64,000 bases of DNA from Saprospirales bacterium (lineage in GTDB: Bacteria; Bacteroidota; Bacteroidia; Chitinophagales; Saprospiraceae), in the NCBI GenBank assembly GCA_007693915.1, contig RECS01000096.1, positions 1-64,000 on the forward strand. The letters are read 5' to 3'. Below are positions 1 through 7,369 of this stretch, piece by piece. The notes below the pieces were generated by a model. The model saw nothing but the letters and a program-made list of their open reading frames with translations, had not been told where the DNA came from and did no database searches. The translations under genes and the position numbers were made by a program. Positions within the stretch are counted from its first letter, which is position 1; every line of letters begins with the position of its first letter.

Positions 1-78
1 TACTTGATAAATAGTGTAAGCATCTTGGGATTAAATTTATTTTGGACAGGTATGAGACAAAAATTAAAAGAGAATTAG
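1..78 (+). CDS. Possible C-terminal end of a gene cut by the window edge
   Basis: Frame 1 is open from the first base to a TAG at 76-78 and encodes 25 residues with normal-looking composition ending in LKEN. No start is visible because the window begins inside it. It is too short to assign a family, and chance openness is possible. Confidence 0.25.
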   Translation, partial: YLINSVSILGLNLFWTGMRQKLKEN

Positions 79-179
79 AGCAAAATAAAGACGTAGGAAC
101 AAATTTTTACTTATTTGCACCTAATTTTTGATTGGTGTAAGTTGTTTAAATTTATTTTTTTAAATCATAAAAACCCAAT

Positions 180-776
180 ATGACATTAACTGAATTTATA
201 GAGAAACACGATCGCGATAAAGCAATTGTTCTTCTCGAGGGCAAACGCAAAGTAGCTGATGAAGATCAGGATAAATTGTTTGCATTGGGTAAACTGCTTG
301 CTCACCAAACAGAGAAAATGATTTTCAGAAGTGGTAATGCTGCGGGATCAGATCAGTTTTTTTCCGAGGGGATAGCCGCAGTCGATCATACCCGCTTGCA
401 GGTCATTACCCCCTATGACAATCACCGAAAAAAAACCAATAAAGCTTATGAAACGGTTTCGATGGACAGCATCGATCTGGCATCAGAACCCGAATTGCTG
501 TACCAATCCAAAGGCAATAAAAAAATGGAAAAACTTATCGACCAATACGCCTCAGGCCAAAGAGGACGCTTTGCCATTAAAGCTGCATACATCATACGCG
601 ATACCGTTAAAGCTATTGGTACTGAAACCATTTCCCCTGCTACTTTCGGCATTTTCTATGACGACCTCAATAATCCCATGTCAGGGGGCACCGGTCATAC
701 CATGCAGATCTGTAAGCAAAACGAAATCCCGATTATTGACCAGAATGTGTGGATGAAGTGGCTGGACACAAATTAA
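180..776 (+). CDS. SLOG/YAcAr-like nucleotide-binding protein, function unknown
   Basis: A 198-residue soluble protein with no signal peptide. Residues about 50-75 carry the pattern RSGNAAGSDQFFSEG, which resembles the G-x-A-x-G-(A/S)-D motif of SLOG/YAcAr (DUF2493-like) Rossmann domains. Near the C-terminus a second glycine motif, SGGTGHT, is followed by a short helix and the segment IPIID, as in the family's second ligand loop. SLOG domains bind nucleotides or nucleotide-derived ligands and often act as sensors in conflict systems; which ligand applies here cannot be told. It lies 19 bases before the repeat protein on the same strand, with no effector gene beside it. Domain class is moderately supported; function is not known. 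Confidence 0.65.
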   Translation: MTLTEFIEKHDRDKAIVLLEGKRKVADEDQDKLFALGKLLAHQTEKMIFRSGNAAGSDQFFSEGIAAVDHTRLQVITPYDNHRKKTNKAYETVSMDSIDLASEPELLYQSKGNKKMEKLIDQYASGQRGRFAIKAAYIIRDTVKAIGTETISPATFGIFYDDLNNPMSGGTGHTMQICKQNEIPIIDQNVWMKWLDTN

Positions 777-795
777 TCATTAAAAGACCAATTCA

Positions 796-1203
796 ATGAA
801 GTTACTTTTGCTGTTTTTTACTTTTTTTGTTTTCATTGGAGCTGAACTGAGCGCCCAAAGCCTTTGGTATTCAGGCAGGAAAGTCGGGGAGATTCGGGAC
901 AACGGCAGATTATATGTCTCAGGAAGAACAGTCGGTGAGTTTCGCGATAATGGACAAATTTATGCTCAAGGTAGGCGAATCGGCAGCATAAGAGCCCAAG
1001 GCAAAATGTATGCAGGAGGTCGACTGATTGGAGAAGTAAGACAAAACGGAAGGGTTTATCATAGCGGTAGAATTATCGGCGAGGTCAGGGATAACGGCTC
1101 TGTCTATCAATCCGGTCGCAGAATTGGCCAGGTCAGAGGTGATTTCTGCAGAAATCAAGTAGCTGCATTTTATTTCTTTTTCTTTGAGGAGTATTTGGAT
1201 TAA
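796..1203 (+). CDS. Secreted protein of six 16-residue tandem repeats (beta-flower-like)
   Basis: A 135-residue protein. Residues 1-20 form a signal peptide ending ELSAQ. Residues 24-119 are six copies of a 16-residue unit with consensus (Y/W)xSGRxxGExRxNGx(V/I/L), starting at W24, Y40, Y56, Y72, Y88 and Y104. The tail (about 120-135) is rich in Phe and ends EEYLD. The repeat resembles the glycine/arginine-rich units of the '4-fold beta flower' type, which would give a small closed beta structure; this is inference from the pattern. The copies diverge at DNA level, so the array is old. Downstream on the opposite strand lies a decayed ATPase gene. No function is known to me. Confidence 0.8.
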   Translation: MKLLLLFFTFFVFIGAELSAQSLWYSGRKVGEIRDNGRLYVSGRTVGEFRDNGQIYAQGRRIGSIRAQGKMYAGGRLIGEVRQNGRVYHSGRIIGEVRDNGSVYQSGRRIGQVRGDFCRNQVAAFYFFFFEEYLD

Positions 1204-1219
1204 AGGGCAAAGGATCCAT

Positions 1220-1690
1220 AAGGGTAATTCACTTGCCAAATCTAAATATTTTTCCAGAAGTGTAGCAGTAACATAAGGTAGATTTAGCAGTTTAAATTTT
1301 GTGTCCGAGGAGGTCTTAGGTATATCTACTTTATGTAGTCCTGAATAAAACCTAAAAGCGAGATGGTGAGGTGTGATTTCCATAAACATGTGTAGAGATT
1401 TTAATTTCCCTGATTTCACTCAATGGGTATTAAATTATTTCGGTATCTGAGGTTTTCTTCTCTCTGATCCAAAAATGGGTTTTGCAAGTACCTGATAATT
1501 TCCAGACCTACAAAATGTTCCTGACCTACAGGATGCTCAATTGAAACCCCTTTGCTTAGATTCAAGTAGATCTTTAATCCCGACTAAGCTTTTTTGAATG
1601 CCGAGTGAATAATTCATCAAGCCTGTATCTAAAACCCTAAGTCTCGGAGATTTTCGCTTGTAAGTAAAAGGTGGAATTTTGGATGATGAA
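1220..1690 (-). pseudogene. Decayed ATPase with DUF4143 C-terminal domain (COG1373 type)
   Basis: Reading the minus strand, three frames join into the C-terminal half of an AAA-type ATPase/DUF4143 protein. The first frame (to a TGA at 1537-1539) has RLRVLDTGLMNYSLGIQKSL. The second (to a TGA at 1416-1418) has IEHPVGQEHFVGLEIIRYL and ends LIPIE. The third (from 1419) has VKSGKLKSLHMFME, HHLAFRFYSG and KLLNLPYVTATLLEKYLDLA. These match the usual family order LDTGL, EHxVGQE, IPIEVKSG, RFYxG, LLNLPYY. A one-base loss at about 1419 and a second shift near 1540 break the frame. The N-terminal Walker region is missing; the frame runs straight into the tRNA-derived tandem array. Clearly non-functional. 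Confidence 0.75.
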
Positions 1691-1693
1691 GCA

Positions 1694-2069
1694 GGATAAA
1701 CTCCCCAACTCCTTTATCTTTTCCTTAAAAAAAAAGAGGAAACGATGATGACCGTTCCCTCTTTGTGGGCGATGATGGATTTCCCGCTCCAGCGGGATAA
1801 ACTCCCCAACTCCTTTATCTTTTCCTTAAAAAAAAAGAGGAAACGATGATGACCGTTCCCTCTTTGTGGGCGATGATGGATTTCCCGCTCCAGCGGGATA
1901 AACTCCCCAACTCCTTTATCTTTTCCTTAAAAAAAAAGAGGAAACGATGATGACCGTTCCCTCTTTGTGGGCGATGATGGATTTCCCGCTCCAGCGGGAT
2001 AAACTCCCCAACTCCTTTATCTTTTCCTTAAAAAAAAAGAGGAAACGATGATGACCGTTCCCTCTTTGT
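1694..2069. repeat. 101-bp tandem array carrying copies of the tRNA-Val 3' end and terminator
   Basis: Near-identical units begin at 1694, 1795, 1896 and 1997 (each starting GGATAAACTCCCC), so the period is exactly 101 bp. Each unit holds the tRNA terminator hairpin (AGAGGAAACG / CGTTCCCTCT). The first three also hold 15 bases identical to the 3' end of the tRNA gene, at 1767-1781, 1868-1882 and 1969-1983 (real copy 2070-2084), then a palindrome TCCCGCTCCAGCGGGA. A degenerate partial unit (GATGATGAAGCAGGATAAAC) lies at the left edge and merges into the decayed ATPase gene. Confidence 0.95.
2029..2065 (-). terminator. Intrinsic terminator of tRNA-Val
   Basis: On the minus strand, stem AGAGGGAACG / CGTTTCCTCT with an 8-base loop is followed by an unbroken run of T. 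It begins 4 bases after the 3' end of the tRNA. Three more copies lie in the tandem array beyond it. Confidence 0.85.
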
Positions 2070-2143
2070 GGGCGATGATGGATTCGAACCAACGACCCCC
2101 TGCTTGTAAGGCAGGTGCTCTAAACCAACTGAGCTAATCGCCC
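2070..2143 (-). tRNA. tRNA-Val (anticodon UAC)
   Basis: The minus strand folds as a complete 74-base cloverleaf. The acceptor stem is GGGCGAT/ATCGCCC, the D-arm begins GCTC-AGTTGG, the anticodon stem CCTGC/GCAGG holds loop CTTACAA (anticodon TAC), and the T-arm is GTTGG-TTCGAAT-CCATC. CCA is not encoded. It lies 76 bp downstream of htpG on the same strand. Confidence 0.95.
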
Positions 2144-2219
2144 CTGCATTGCATTTTAAAATGCGAGTGCAAATATACATTGATTTTTTAATTGGCAATG
2201 CTTTTTTTAAAAAACTTTT

Positions 2220-4088
2220 TTACTGAAGTAATTCCAGGTTTCTATGAATGAAATTACTTAGGTCTTCACCATTAAGCATTCCCTGATCCAGACGAGCCAG
2301 ATCATACAAAGTTTTTACCATTTGCTCTTTTTTCTCCGGACTGCGCATTCTTAGGAGTTTTTCTGAAAAAATAGGATGGTTAGTATTGACCACAACATTT
2401 GACATGTCGCCAAAGCCTGTATTCATTCCCTGCATGGCCTGCATCTCTTGCATTCGCCTTAAAAACTCAGGACGTACAATTTGTACCGGCTTATCGTGAG
2501 GAGTCAATGCCTTAAACTCCAGTTGGAAATTACTGTCGGTTTTCACTTGGTCTTCAAACAACAGCTTCAACTTATTTTCTTCATCTTCACTTAGTACAGA
2601 GTCCAGTTTTACATCCTTATCTATGAGTTGATCAATGGTTTCTGCATCCACTCTTTTGAAGCGAAAATCAGTGTTCTTAGTCTCTAATTGCTGAATAAAG
2701 TGGTTGTCGATCACTTGATCCATCACAATGACTTTATAGCCTTTCTCTGTAGCAGACTTTATAAATGAACTCTGCATTTTTTCATTAGAGGTATAGAGTA
2801 GGTTAAGCGTATCATTTTTGTCAGTCTGTTCGTCCTTTACCGCTTCTTTGTGCTCTTCAATAGTCTGATATTCACCATCCGTAGTTTTCAATAAAGCGAA
2901 TTTCAAAGCCTTATCGTAAAATTTTTCTTCCGTAATCATTCCATATTTGACAAAAATTCCAAACTGATCCCATTTGGATTCATAGTCCTTTCTATCCGTA
3001 TTGAAAAGTTCCTTTAGTTTGTCAGCTACCTTTCGGGTGATGTAACCGGTAATTTTACGAACATTCTGATCTGCTTGTAAATAAGATCTCGAAACATTCA
3101 GCGGTATATCAGGTGAGTCAATTACGCCGTGAAGATGCAATAAAAAGGGCGGTAGAATATTGCTTACATCATCTGTAACATACACCTGATTACTGTATAG
3201 TTTTATCCTGTTTTTCTCAGGTTCTACCATAGCGTTTTCCAAACGTGGAAAATAAAGTACACCATTCAAATTAAAGGGGTAATCGATATTCAGATGAATC
3301 CAGAAAAGGGGTGGCTGTGCAAAGGGATACAATTCACGGTAAAAGTTTTTATAATCTTCGTCTGTCAGATCAGTTGGAATTTTTTTCCAAAGTGGATTGG
3401 GGTTATTGATTATATTGTCCACCTCTTTGGTTTCCGTTTTTTGATCATCACCTTCTCCAACAGTCTCGTGTTCTTCTTTTTTTCCAAATCTGACAGGTAT
3501 AGGTAAAAATCCACAATACTTGTTGAGTAGCTTTTCTAGCTCAGCTTTTTCAAGATACTCTTCGCCGTCTTCATTGATATGAAGGATAATGTCAGTCCCT
3601 CTATCATCTTTTTCTACTTCCTCCAAAGTAAAAGAGGGATCACCCTTGCAGGACCATTTTACAGCAGACTCACCTTCTTTCCAGGACTTCGTAATTACAT
3701 CAACTTTTTCAGCTACCATAAAGGCTGAGTAAAAGCCCAAACCAAAGTGCCCAATGATAGAACTATCTTCTTTGTACTTTTCCAAAAACTCAGATGCACT
3801 TGAAAATGCAAGTTGATTGAGATATTTTTTGACCTCCTCAGCTGTCATACCAATACCGCGATCTCTTATAATGATTTGCTTTTCTTCCTTTTTTAGCACC
3901 ACATCAATGGTCAATTCTCCCAACTCACCTTTAAATTCACCCTTATTGGACAGTACTTTTAGCTTATTAGTGGCATCCACTGCATTAGACACCAATTCCC
4001 TCATAAAAATCTCTTGTTCAGAGTAAAGAAATTTCTTGATGATGGGAAAAATGTTTTCGGTCTGAACTGATATATTTCCTTTTTCCAT
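2220..4088 (-). CDS. htpG: Molecular chaperone HtpG (bacterial Hsp90)
   Basis: A full-length cytosolic Hsp90 of 622 residues. The N-terminal GHKL ATPase domain shows ELVSNAVDA (about 31-39) with the Mg-binding Asn, DRGIGM (76-81), and the lid segment GHFGLGFYSAF (about 113-123). A middle domain has the NVSRSYLQ segment, and the C-terminal dimerisation domain ends in a helical stretch. It is an ATP-dependent folding chaperone acting as a homodimer. The gene appears monocistronic, followed by tRNA-Val on the same strand. The start is supported by the normal N-terminus. Nothing odd seen. Confidence 0.98.
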   Translation of the reverse strand: MEKGNISVQTENIFPIIKKFLYSEQEIFMRELVSNAVDATNKLKVLSNKGEFKGELGELTIDVVLKKEEKQIIIRDRGIGMTAEEVKKYLNQLAFSSASEFLEKYKEDSSIIGHFGLGFYSAFMVAEKVDVITKSWKEGESAVKWSCKGDPSFTLEEVEKDDRGTDIILHINEDGEEYLEKAELEKLLNKYCGFLPIPVRFGKKEEHETVGEGDDQKTETKEVDNIINNPNPLWKKIPTDLTDEDYKNFYRELYPFAQPPLFWIHLNIDYPFNLNGVLYFPRLENAMVEPEKNRIKLYSNQVYVTDDVSNILPPFLLHLHGVIDSPDIPLNVSRSYLQADQNVRKITGYITRKVADKLKELFNTDRKDYESKWDQFGIFVKYGMITEEKFYDKALKFALLKTTDGEYQTIEEHKEAVKDEQTDKNDTLNLLYTSNEKMQSSFIKSATEKGYKVIVMDQVIDNHFIQQLETKNTDFRFKRVDAETIDQLIDKDVKLDSVLSEDEENKLKLLFEDQVKTDSNFQLEFKALTPHDKPVQIVRPEFLRRMQEMQAMQGMNTGFGDMSNVVVNTNHPIFSEKLLRMRSPEKKEQMVKTLYDLARLDQGMLNGEDLSNFIHRNLELLQ

Positions 4089-4192
4089 TTGTCTTAACTT
4101 TTTTTTTAAAAAATTTCAATAATCATTCCAAGTAGTATTTGCCTGTCAAAACTACAATTTTCATATATAAAAAGCTGGAAAACAACATCTTT

Positions 4193-4200
4193 TAATTTTG
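4193..4200 (+). promoter_or_regulatory. Candidate -7 promoter element for the small ORF
   Basis: TAATTTTG matches the Bacteroidota -7 consensus TAnnTTTG exactly. No clear -33 TTG was seen. It is 14 bases before the ATG of the 31-codon ORF, so the predicted transcript would start just before that ATG. Confidence 0.4.
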
Positions 4201-4214
4201 TCAAGGCTGTAAAA

Positions 4215-4310
4215 ATGTCAGCTATGATGATTTTGAAAGGAAAATTGTATTACATATTAAAAAAATTGGCAAGGTTTATGCTATTAGGAGAATATACAGC
4301 TTTTGTATAA
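4215..4310 (+). CDS. Possible 31-residue basic/hydrophobic small protein (or small RNA gene)
   Basis: An ATG-to-TAA ORF encodes MSAMMILKGKLYYILKKLAR followed by FMLLGEYTAFV. The middle is amphipathic, with clusters of Lys and hydrophobic residues. It sits between a good -7 element (4193-4200) and a strong plus-strand terminator (4344-4380), in a gap where no other plus-strand gene exists, so a transcript of about 170 nt is likely. The transcript could instead be a non-coding RNA with a chance ORF. I do not recognise the protein. Confidence 0.4.
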   Translation: MSAMMILKGKLYYILKKLARFMLLGEYTAFV

Positions 4311-4343
4311 TAGCGAGCTTTTAATTAAGTTTCTGCTGATGAA

Positions 4344-4380
4344 GGCCGGTTCACTGGGGGGTAGAGCCGGTCTTTTTTTT
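4344..4380 (+). terminator. Intrinsic terminator, plus strand
   Basis: GGCCGGTTC pairs with GAGCCGGTC (9 bp, two G-U pairs) around an 11-base loop, followed by eight T. There is no A-run on the other side, so it acts on the plus strand. It ends the putative small transcript and abuts the stop codon of the convergent porin gene. Confidence 0.7.
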
Positions 4381-5602
4381 ATATACCAAATTCGAGCTGG
4401 AACATGAAGACAAAATGGTTAGACCTCGGCTCTATAAAACCTTCACTGATCGAATAGGTGTAGTAACCAATATGACTTTGAAGCTTTACCCTGTGTTTAT
4501 TTAAATACTTAGTCATGCCAAACAGAATTTCCTCTCTGCTCGCTAAGAGGGATTCAATTTTACTATCCGGCTGAACCAATGCGTAACGTACTGCAAATTC
4601 AAGATTGTTGTGGTTTACATAACTCGCCTGTAAATTTACTCCATTACCGATTAGCATTACAAAAGGATTTTCAGGATCGTCTTGCTGAGCAATAATTGGA
4701 TCATTAGCAAATCGGTTTATCCATTCACCCGAGAGGGACCATCCATTGTATTTGAATATCATATCAGCAATCAAGGAACTTATATTTCTAGTTTCCATGT
4801 CCGGAAATAAGGTGCCGGTTTGCCCACCGGATTTTACCGCCTTATCATTAAAAGAGCCTGTAAAGCCGAAAGCCAATTTGGGATGCGGTTCGCGATACAA
4901 ATCCCCTTCCATGAAATCCCCATCCTTTGTAAATGCTCCAAATGGCAACCATTCCAATCTGCCGGTATAAGCTAAACCCTCATTTAAAGCAGGTGCATTT
5001 CTACCGTCACCTGTGGAAATGGCTCCTTTTATCCTGAACTCAGACCAATCCAATGGTAGGGAATAATAAGCAAAAAAGCCAAAATCCCTATCTATATTAA
5101 GGCTTGCATTTACAATAGAACGATCGGCAAACTGGAGGTTTCCTGAGGAAGTTACCCGTTGTCGGTTACCGGGAAGTTTACCTTGACCAAAACCCACGTA
5201 AAAATTCTCATTAAAATGATAGTAAACCATAGCATCCCTGACCACCTCAGCAATTCGACTACCACCATCCAGATTTTGATCTGATCGGGAGAAGGAAAGT
5301 TGAATATAATATTGGAAAGATGGATTTAGCAGGTAACCATCAAACCTCAATCTGAGCCTTCTCACCCTCGCCTCAAACTCCTCAGGACTTAAATCACTTT
5401 GACTTTTGGTAGAAAACCCAAAGCGGTTCTGCATCCTAAATCGAAGGTTGAGCAAGAAATCTTCATCCTTTTTGATACTTATGGCATCCTTTACTTCAAT
5501 AAAAGCACGTTCATCAACCTCGGTTTGTGCATGAATATCAAAAACGGGAACACTAACAATCATAGCCGTCAACAAAAGGAAAATAAACCTATAGTGCTTC
5601 AT
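4379..5602 (-). CDS. Outer-membrane porin, OprO/OprP (phosphate-selective) type
   Basis: A 407-residue beta-barrel protein. A signal peptide (residues 1-25) ends DIHAQ. The mature N-terminus contains RFRMQNRFGF, then VRRLRLRFDGYLLNPSFQYY, a hallmark of the Porin_O_P family, followed by alternating aromatic strands and a final Phe-rich strand (FVFMFQLEFGI). Family members form trimeric channels; phosphate or polyphosphate is the classical substrate, but selectivity here is not shown. The gene starts 10 bases after pckA on the same strand, so the two are probably co-transcribed. Confidence 0.85.
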   Translation of the reverse strand: MKHYRFIFLLLTAMIVSVPVFDIHAQTEVDERAFIEVKDAISIKKDEDFLLNLRFRMQNRFGFSTKSQSDLSPEEFEARVRRLRLRFDGYLLNPSFQYYIQLSFSRSDQNLDGGSRIAEVVRDAMVYYHFNENFYVGFGQGKLPGNRQRVTSSGNLQFADRSIVNASLNIDRDFGFFAYYSLPLDWSEFRIKGAISTGDGRNAPALNEGLAYTGRLEWLPFGAFTKDGDFMEGDLYREPHPKLAFGFTGSFNDKAVKSGGQTGTLFPDMETRNISSLIADMIFKYNGWSLSGEWINRFANDPIIAQQDDPENPFVMLIGNGVNLQASYVNHNNLEFAVRYALVQPDSKIESLLASREEILFGMTKYLNKHRVKLQSHIGYYTYSISEGFIEPRSNHFVFMFQLEFGI

Positions 5603-5612
5603 TTTTTAAGAG

Positions 5613-7226
5613 TTAATACACCAACTGAATTTTGGGTGCTGCTTCCAAAATAGCAGGTGATGCCTTGGTTTCAAACTTTTTAAAATTTTCCAAAAAACAA
5701 GCAGCTAACTCGTTTGCTTTATCTTGGTAAGTATTAGCATCTGACCAGGTATTTACAGGGTTCAATAACTTAACAGGAACGCCGGGACAGCTTTCCGGCA
5801 TTTTCAATCCAAATACCTCGTGTTCCCTATAATTAACATTGTTTAACTCTCCCTCCATTGCAGCCTTAATCATGGCTCTTGTAAATTTCAGATTTATTCT
5901 GTTACCAGTTCCATAAGCACCGCCTGTCCACCCAGTATTGATCAACCAGACATTCACTTTGTGATTTTTCATTTTTTCACCGAGCATTTCAGCATAGGTC
6001 GTAGGGTGCAAGGGTAAGAATGGGGCACCAAAACATGCAGAAAAAGTAGTCTTGGGCTCAATTATTCCATCTTCTGTACCGGCTACTTTAGCCGTATAAC
6101 CCGAGATGAAATGATACATTGCTTGCCCGGGACTCAATTTGGAAATGGGTGGCAAAACTCCAAAAGCATCACAAGTGAGAAAAAAGATATTCTCCGGATG
6201 TCCTCCTTTTGATCCCTTTATCGCATTGTTGATATGATAAATGGGGTAAGAAACTCTGGTATTTTGTGTTATGCTTTCATCATCAAAGTCCGGTATCCTG
6301 GAGTTTGAGTAAAAGCCAATATTTTCAAGAATTGCTCCATGTTTTATGGCATGGTAAATTTGTGGTTCAGCACTTTCAGAAAGATGAATGCATTTTGCAT
6401 AACATCCACCTTCAAAATTAAAAACACCTTTATCAGACCAACCGTGTTCGTCATCTCCAATTAGTTGTCTGTTGGGGTCAGCGGAAAGGGTGGTTTTTCC
6501 TGTTCCTGACAAGCCGAAAAAGATAGTGGTATCTCCGTCTGAGCCTACATTGGCTGAACAATGCATACTCAAAACCTCTCTCTCATGAGGTAAAATAAAA
6601 TTCAGGGCGGAAAAAATTCCCTTTTTTATCTCTCCGGTATAGGCCGTGCCACCTATTAAAATAGTTTTTTCAGAAAAATTAATGATTGCAAAATTCTTGC
6701 TCCTCGTTCCGTCACGCTTGGGGTCAGCTTCAAATCCGGGGGCACAAATTACTGCCCATTCAGGCTGGAAAGCTTCAAGTTCAGATTTTGTCGGGCGTAA
6801 AAACATATTGAAACCAAACTGATTGCTCCATGGGTATTCGGTAATCAGTCGTAGATTCAATCTAAAATCCTTATCAGAGCAAACATAAGCCTCTCTTGCA
6901 TAAACTTCCTTATTACTTAGATACTGAACCATTTTTGCTTTCAGTAAAGAAAAAGATTGGGGATCAAATGGAATATTTATGTCATTCCAATCCACCGTTT
7001 GGGAGGTATATTCATCTAGTACAATATATCTGTCTTTAGGTGACCTACCGGTAAATCTGCCGGTGTTTACGCATATAGCACCCCTATCACTTAATATTCC
7101 CATATCTCTTTTGATAGTAGCTTCAACTAGTTCTTCAGCTGTTAGGTTCCAGTTTACTTTGGCTACTTTTTCAATTCCGTGATCCTTTAAACTCGCTTGG
7201 GGATTTCTTAATCCTGTTTCAACCAT
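5613..7226 (-). CDS. pckA: Phosphoenolpyruvate carboxykinase (ATP)
   Basis: A 537-residue cytosolic enzyme converting oxaloacetate and ATP to PEP, CO2 and ADP in gluconeogenesis. The P-loop is GLSGTGKTTLSAD (about 238-250, Lys244). The oxaloacetate-binding Arg lies in GRFTGRSPKDRY (about 56-67) and the metal-binding region in IGDDEHGW. Length is normal for the ATP-dependent class. A -7 element at 7249-7256 gives a leader of about 16 nt. The OprO/P-like porin follows directly. Confidence 0.97.
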   Translation of the reverse strand: MVETGLRNPQASLKDHGIEKVAKVNWNLTAEELVEATIKRDMGILSDRGAICVNTGRFTGRSPKDRYIVLDEYTSQTVDWNDINIPFDPQSFSLLKAKMVQYLSNKEVYAREAYVCSDKDFRLNLRLITEYPWSNQFGFNMFLRPTKSELEAFQPEWAVICAPGFEADPKRDGTRSKNFAIINFSEKTILIGGTAYTGEIKKGIFSALNFILPHEREVLSMHCSANVGSDGDTTIFFGLSGTGKTTLSADPNRQLIGDDEHGWSDKGVFNFEGGCYAKCIHLSESAEPQIYHAIKHGAILENIGFYSNSRIPDFDDESITQNTRVSYPIYHINNAIKGSKGGHPENIFFLTCDAFGVLPPISKLSPGQAMYHFISGYTAKVAGTEDGIIEPKTTFSACFGAPFLPLHPTTYAEMLGEKMKNHKVNVWLINTGWTGGAYGTGNRINLKFTRAMIKAAMEGELNNVNYREHEVFGLKMPESCPGVPVKLLNPVNTWSDANTYQDKANELAACFLENFKKFETKASPAILEAAPKIQLVY

Positions 7227-7248
7227 TATTGAAATTCCGATTTTTTTA

Positions 7249-7256
7249 CAAAATTA
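7249..7256 (-). promoter_or_regulatory. Candidate -7 promoter element of pckA
   Basis: On the minus strand TAATTTTG matches TAnnTTTG exactly, 23 bases before the pckA ATG. Confidence 0.45.
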
Positions 7257-7369
7257 TTTTAAGGATTGCAAAGGTAGAAAAAGAGATTTAAATAGGCAGC
7301 TGTTAGTGGTCTTATTTGTAATTGGCGTAAAATCTGTTTTGGTAACTTCTTCCAAAAAGTCTATTGTGT

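Noticed and set aside
919-1203. Extension of the decayed ATPase frame across the repeat-protein gene on the minus strand
   Set aside because: Family similarity ends at about 1225; beyond it the frame is antisense to the repeat array.
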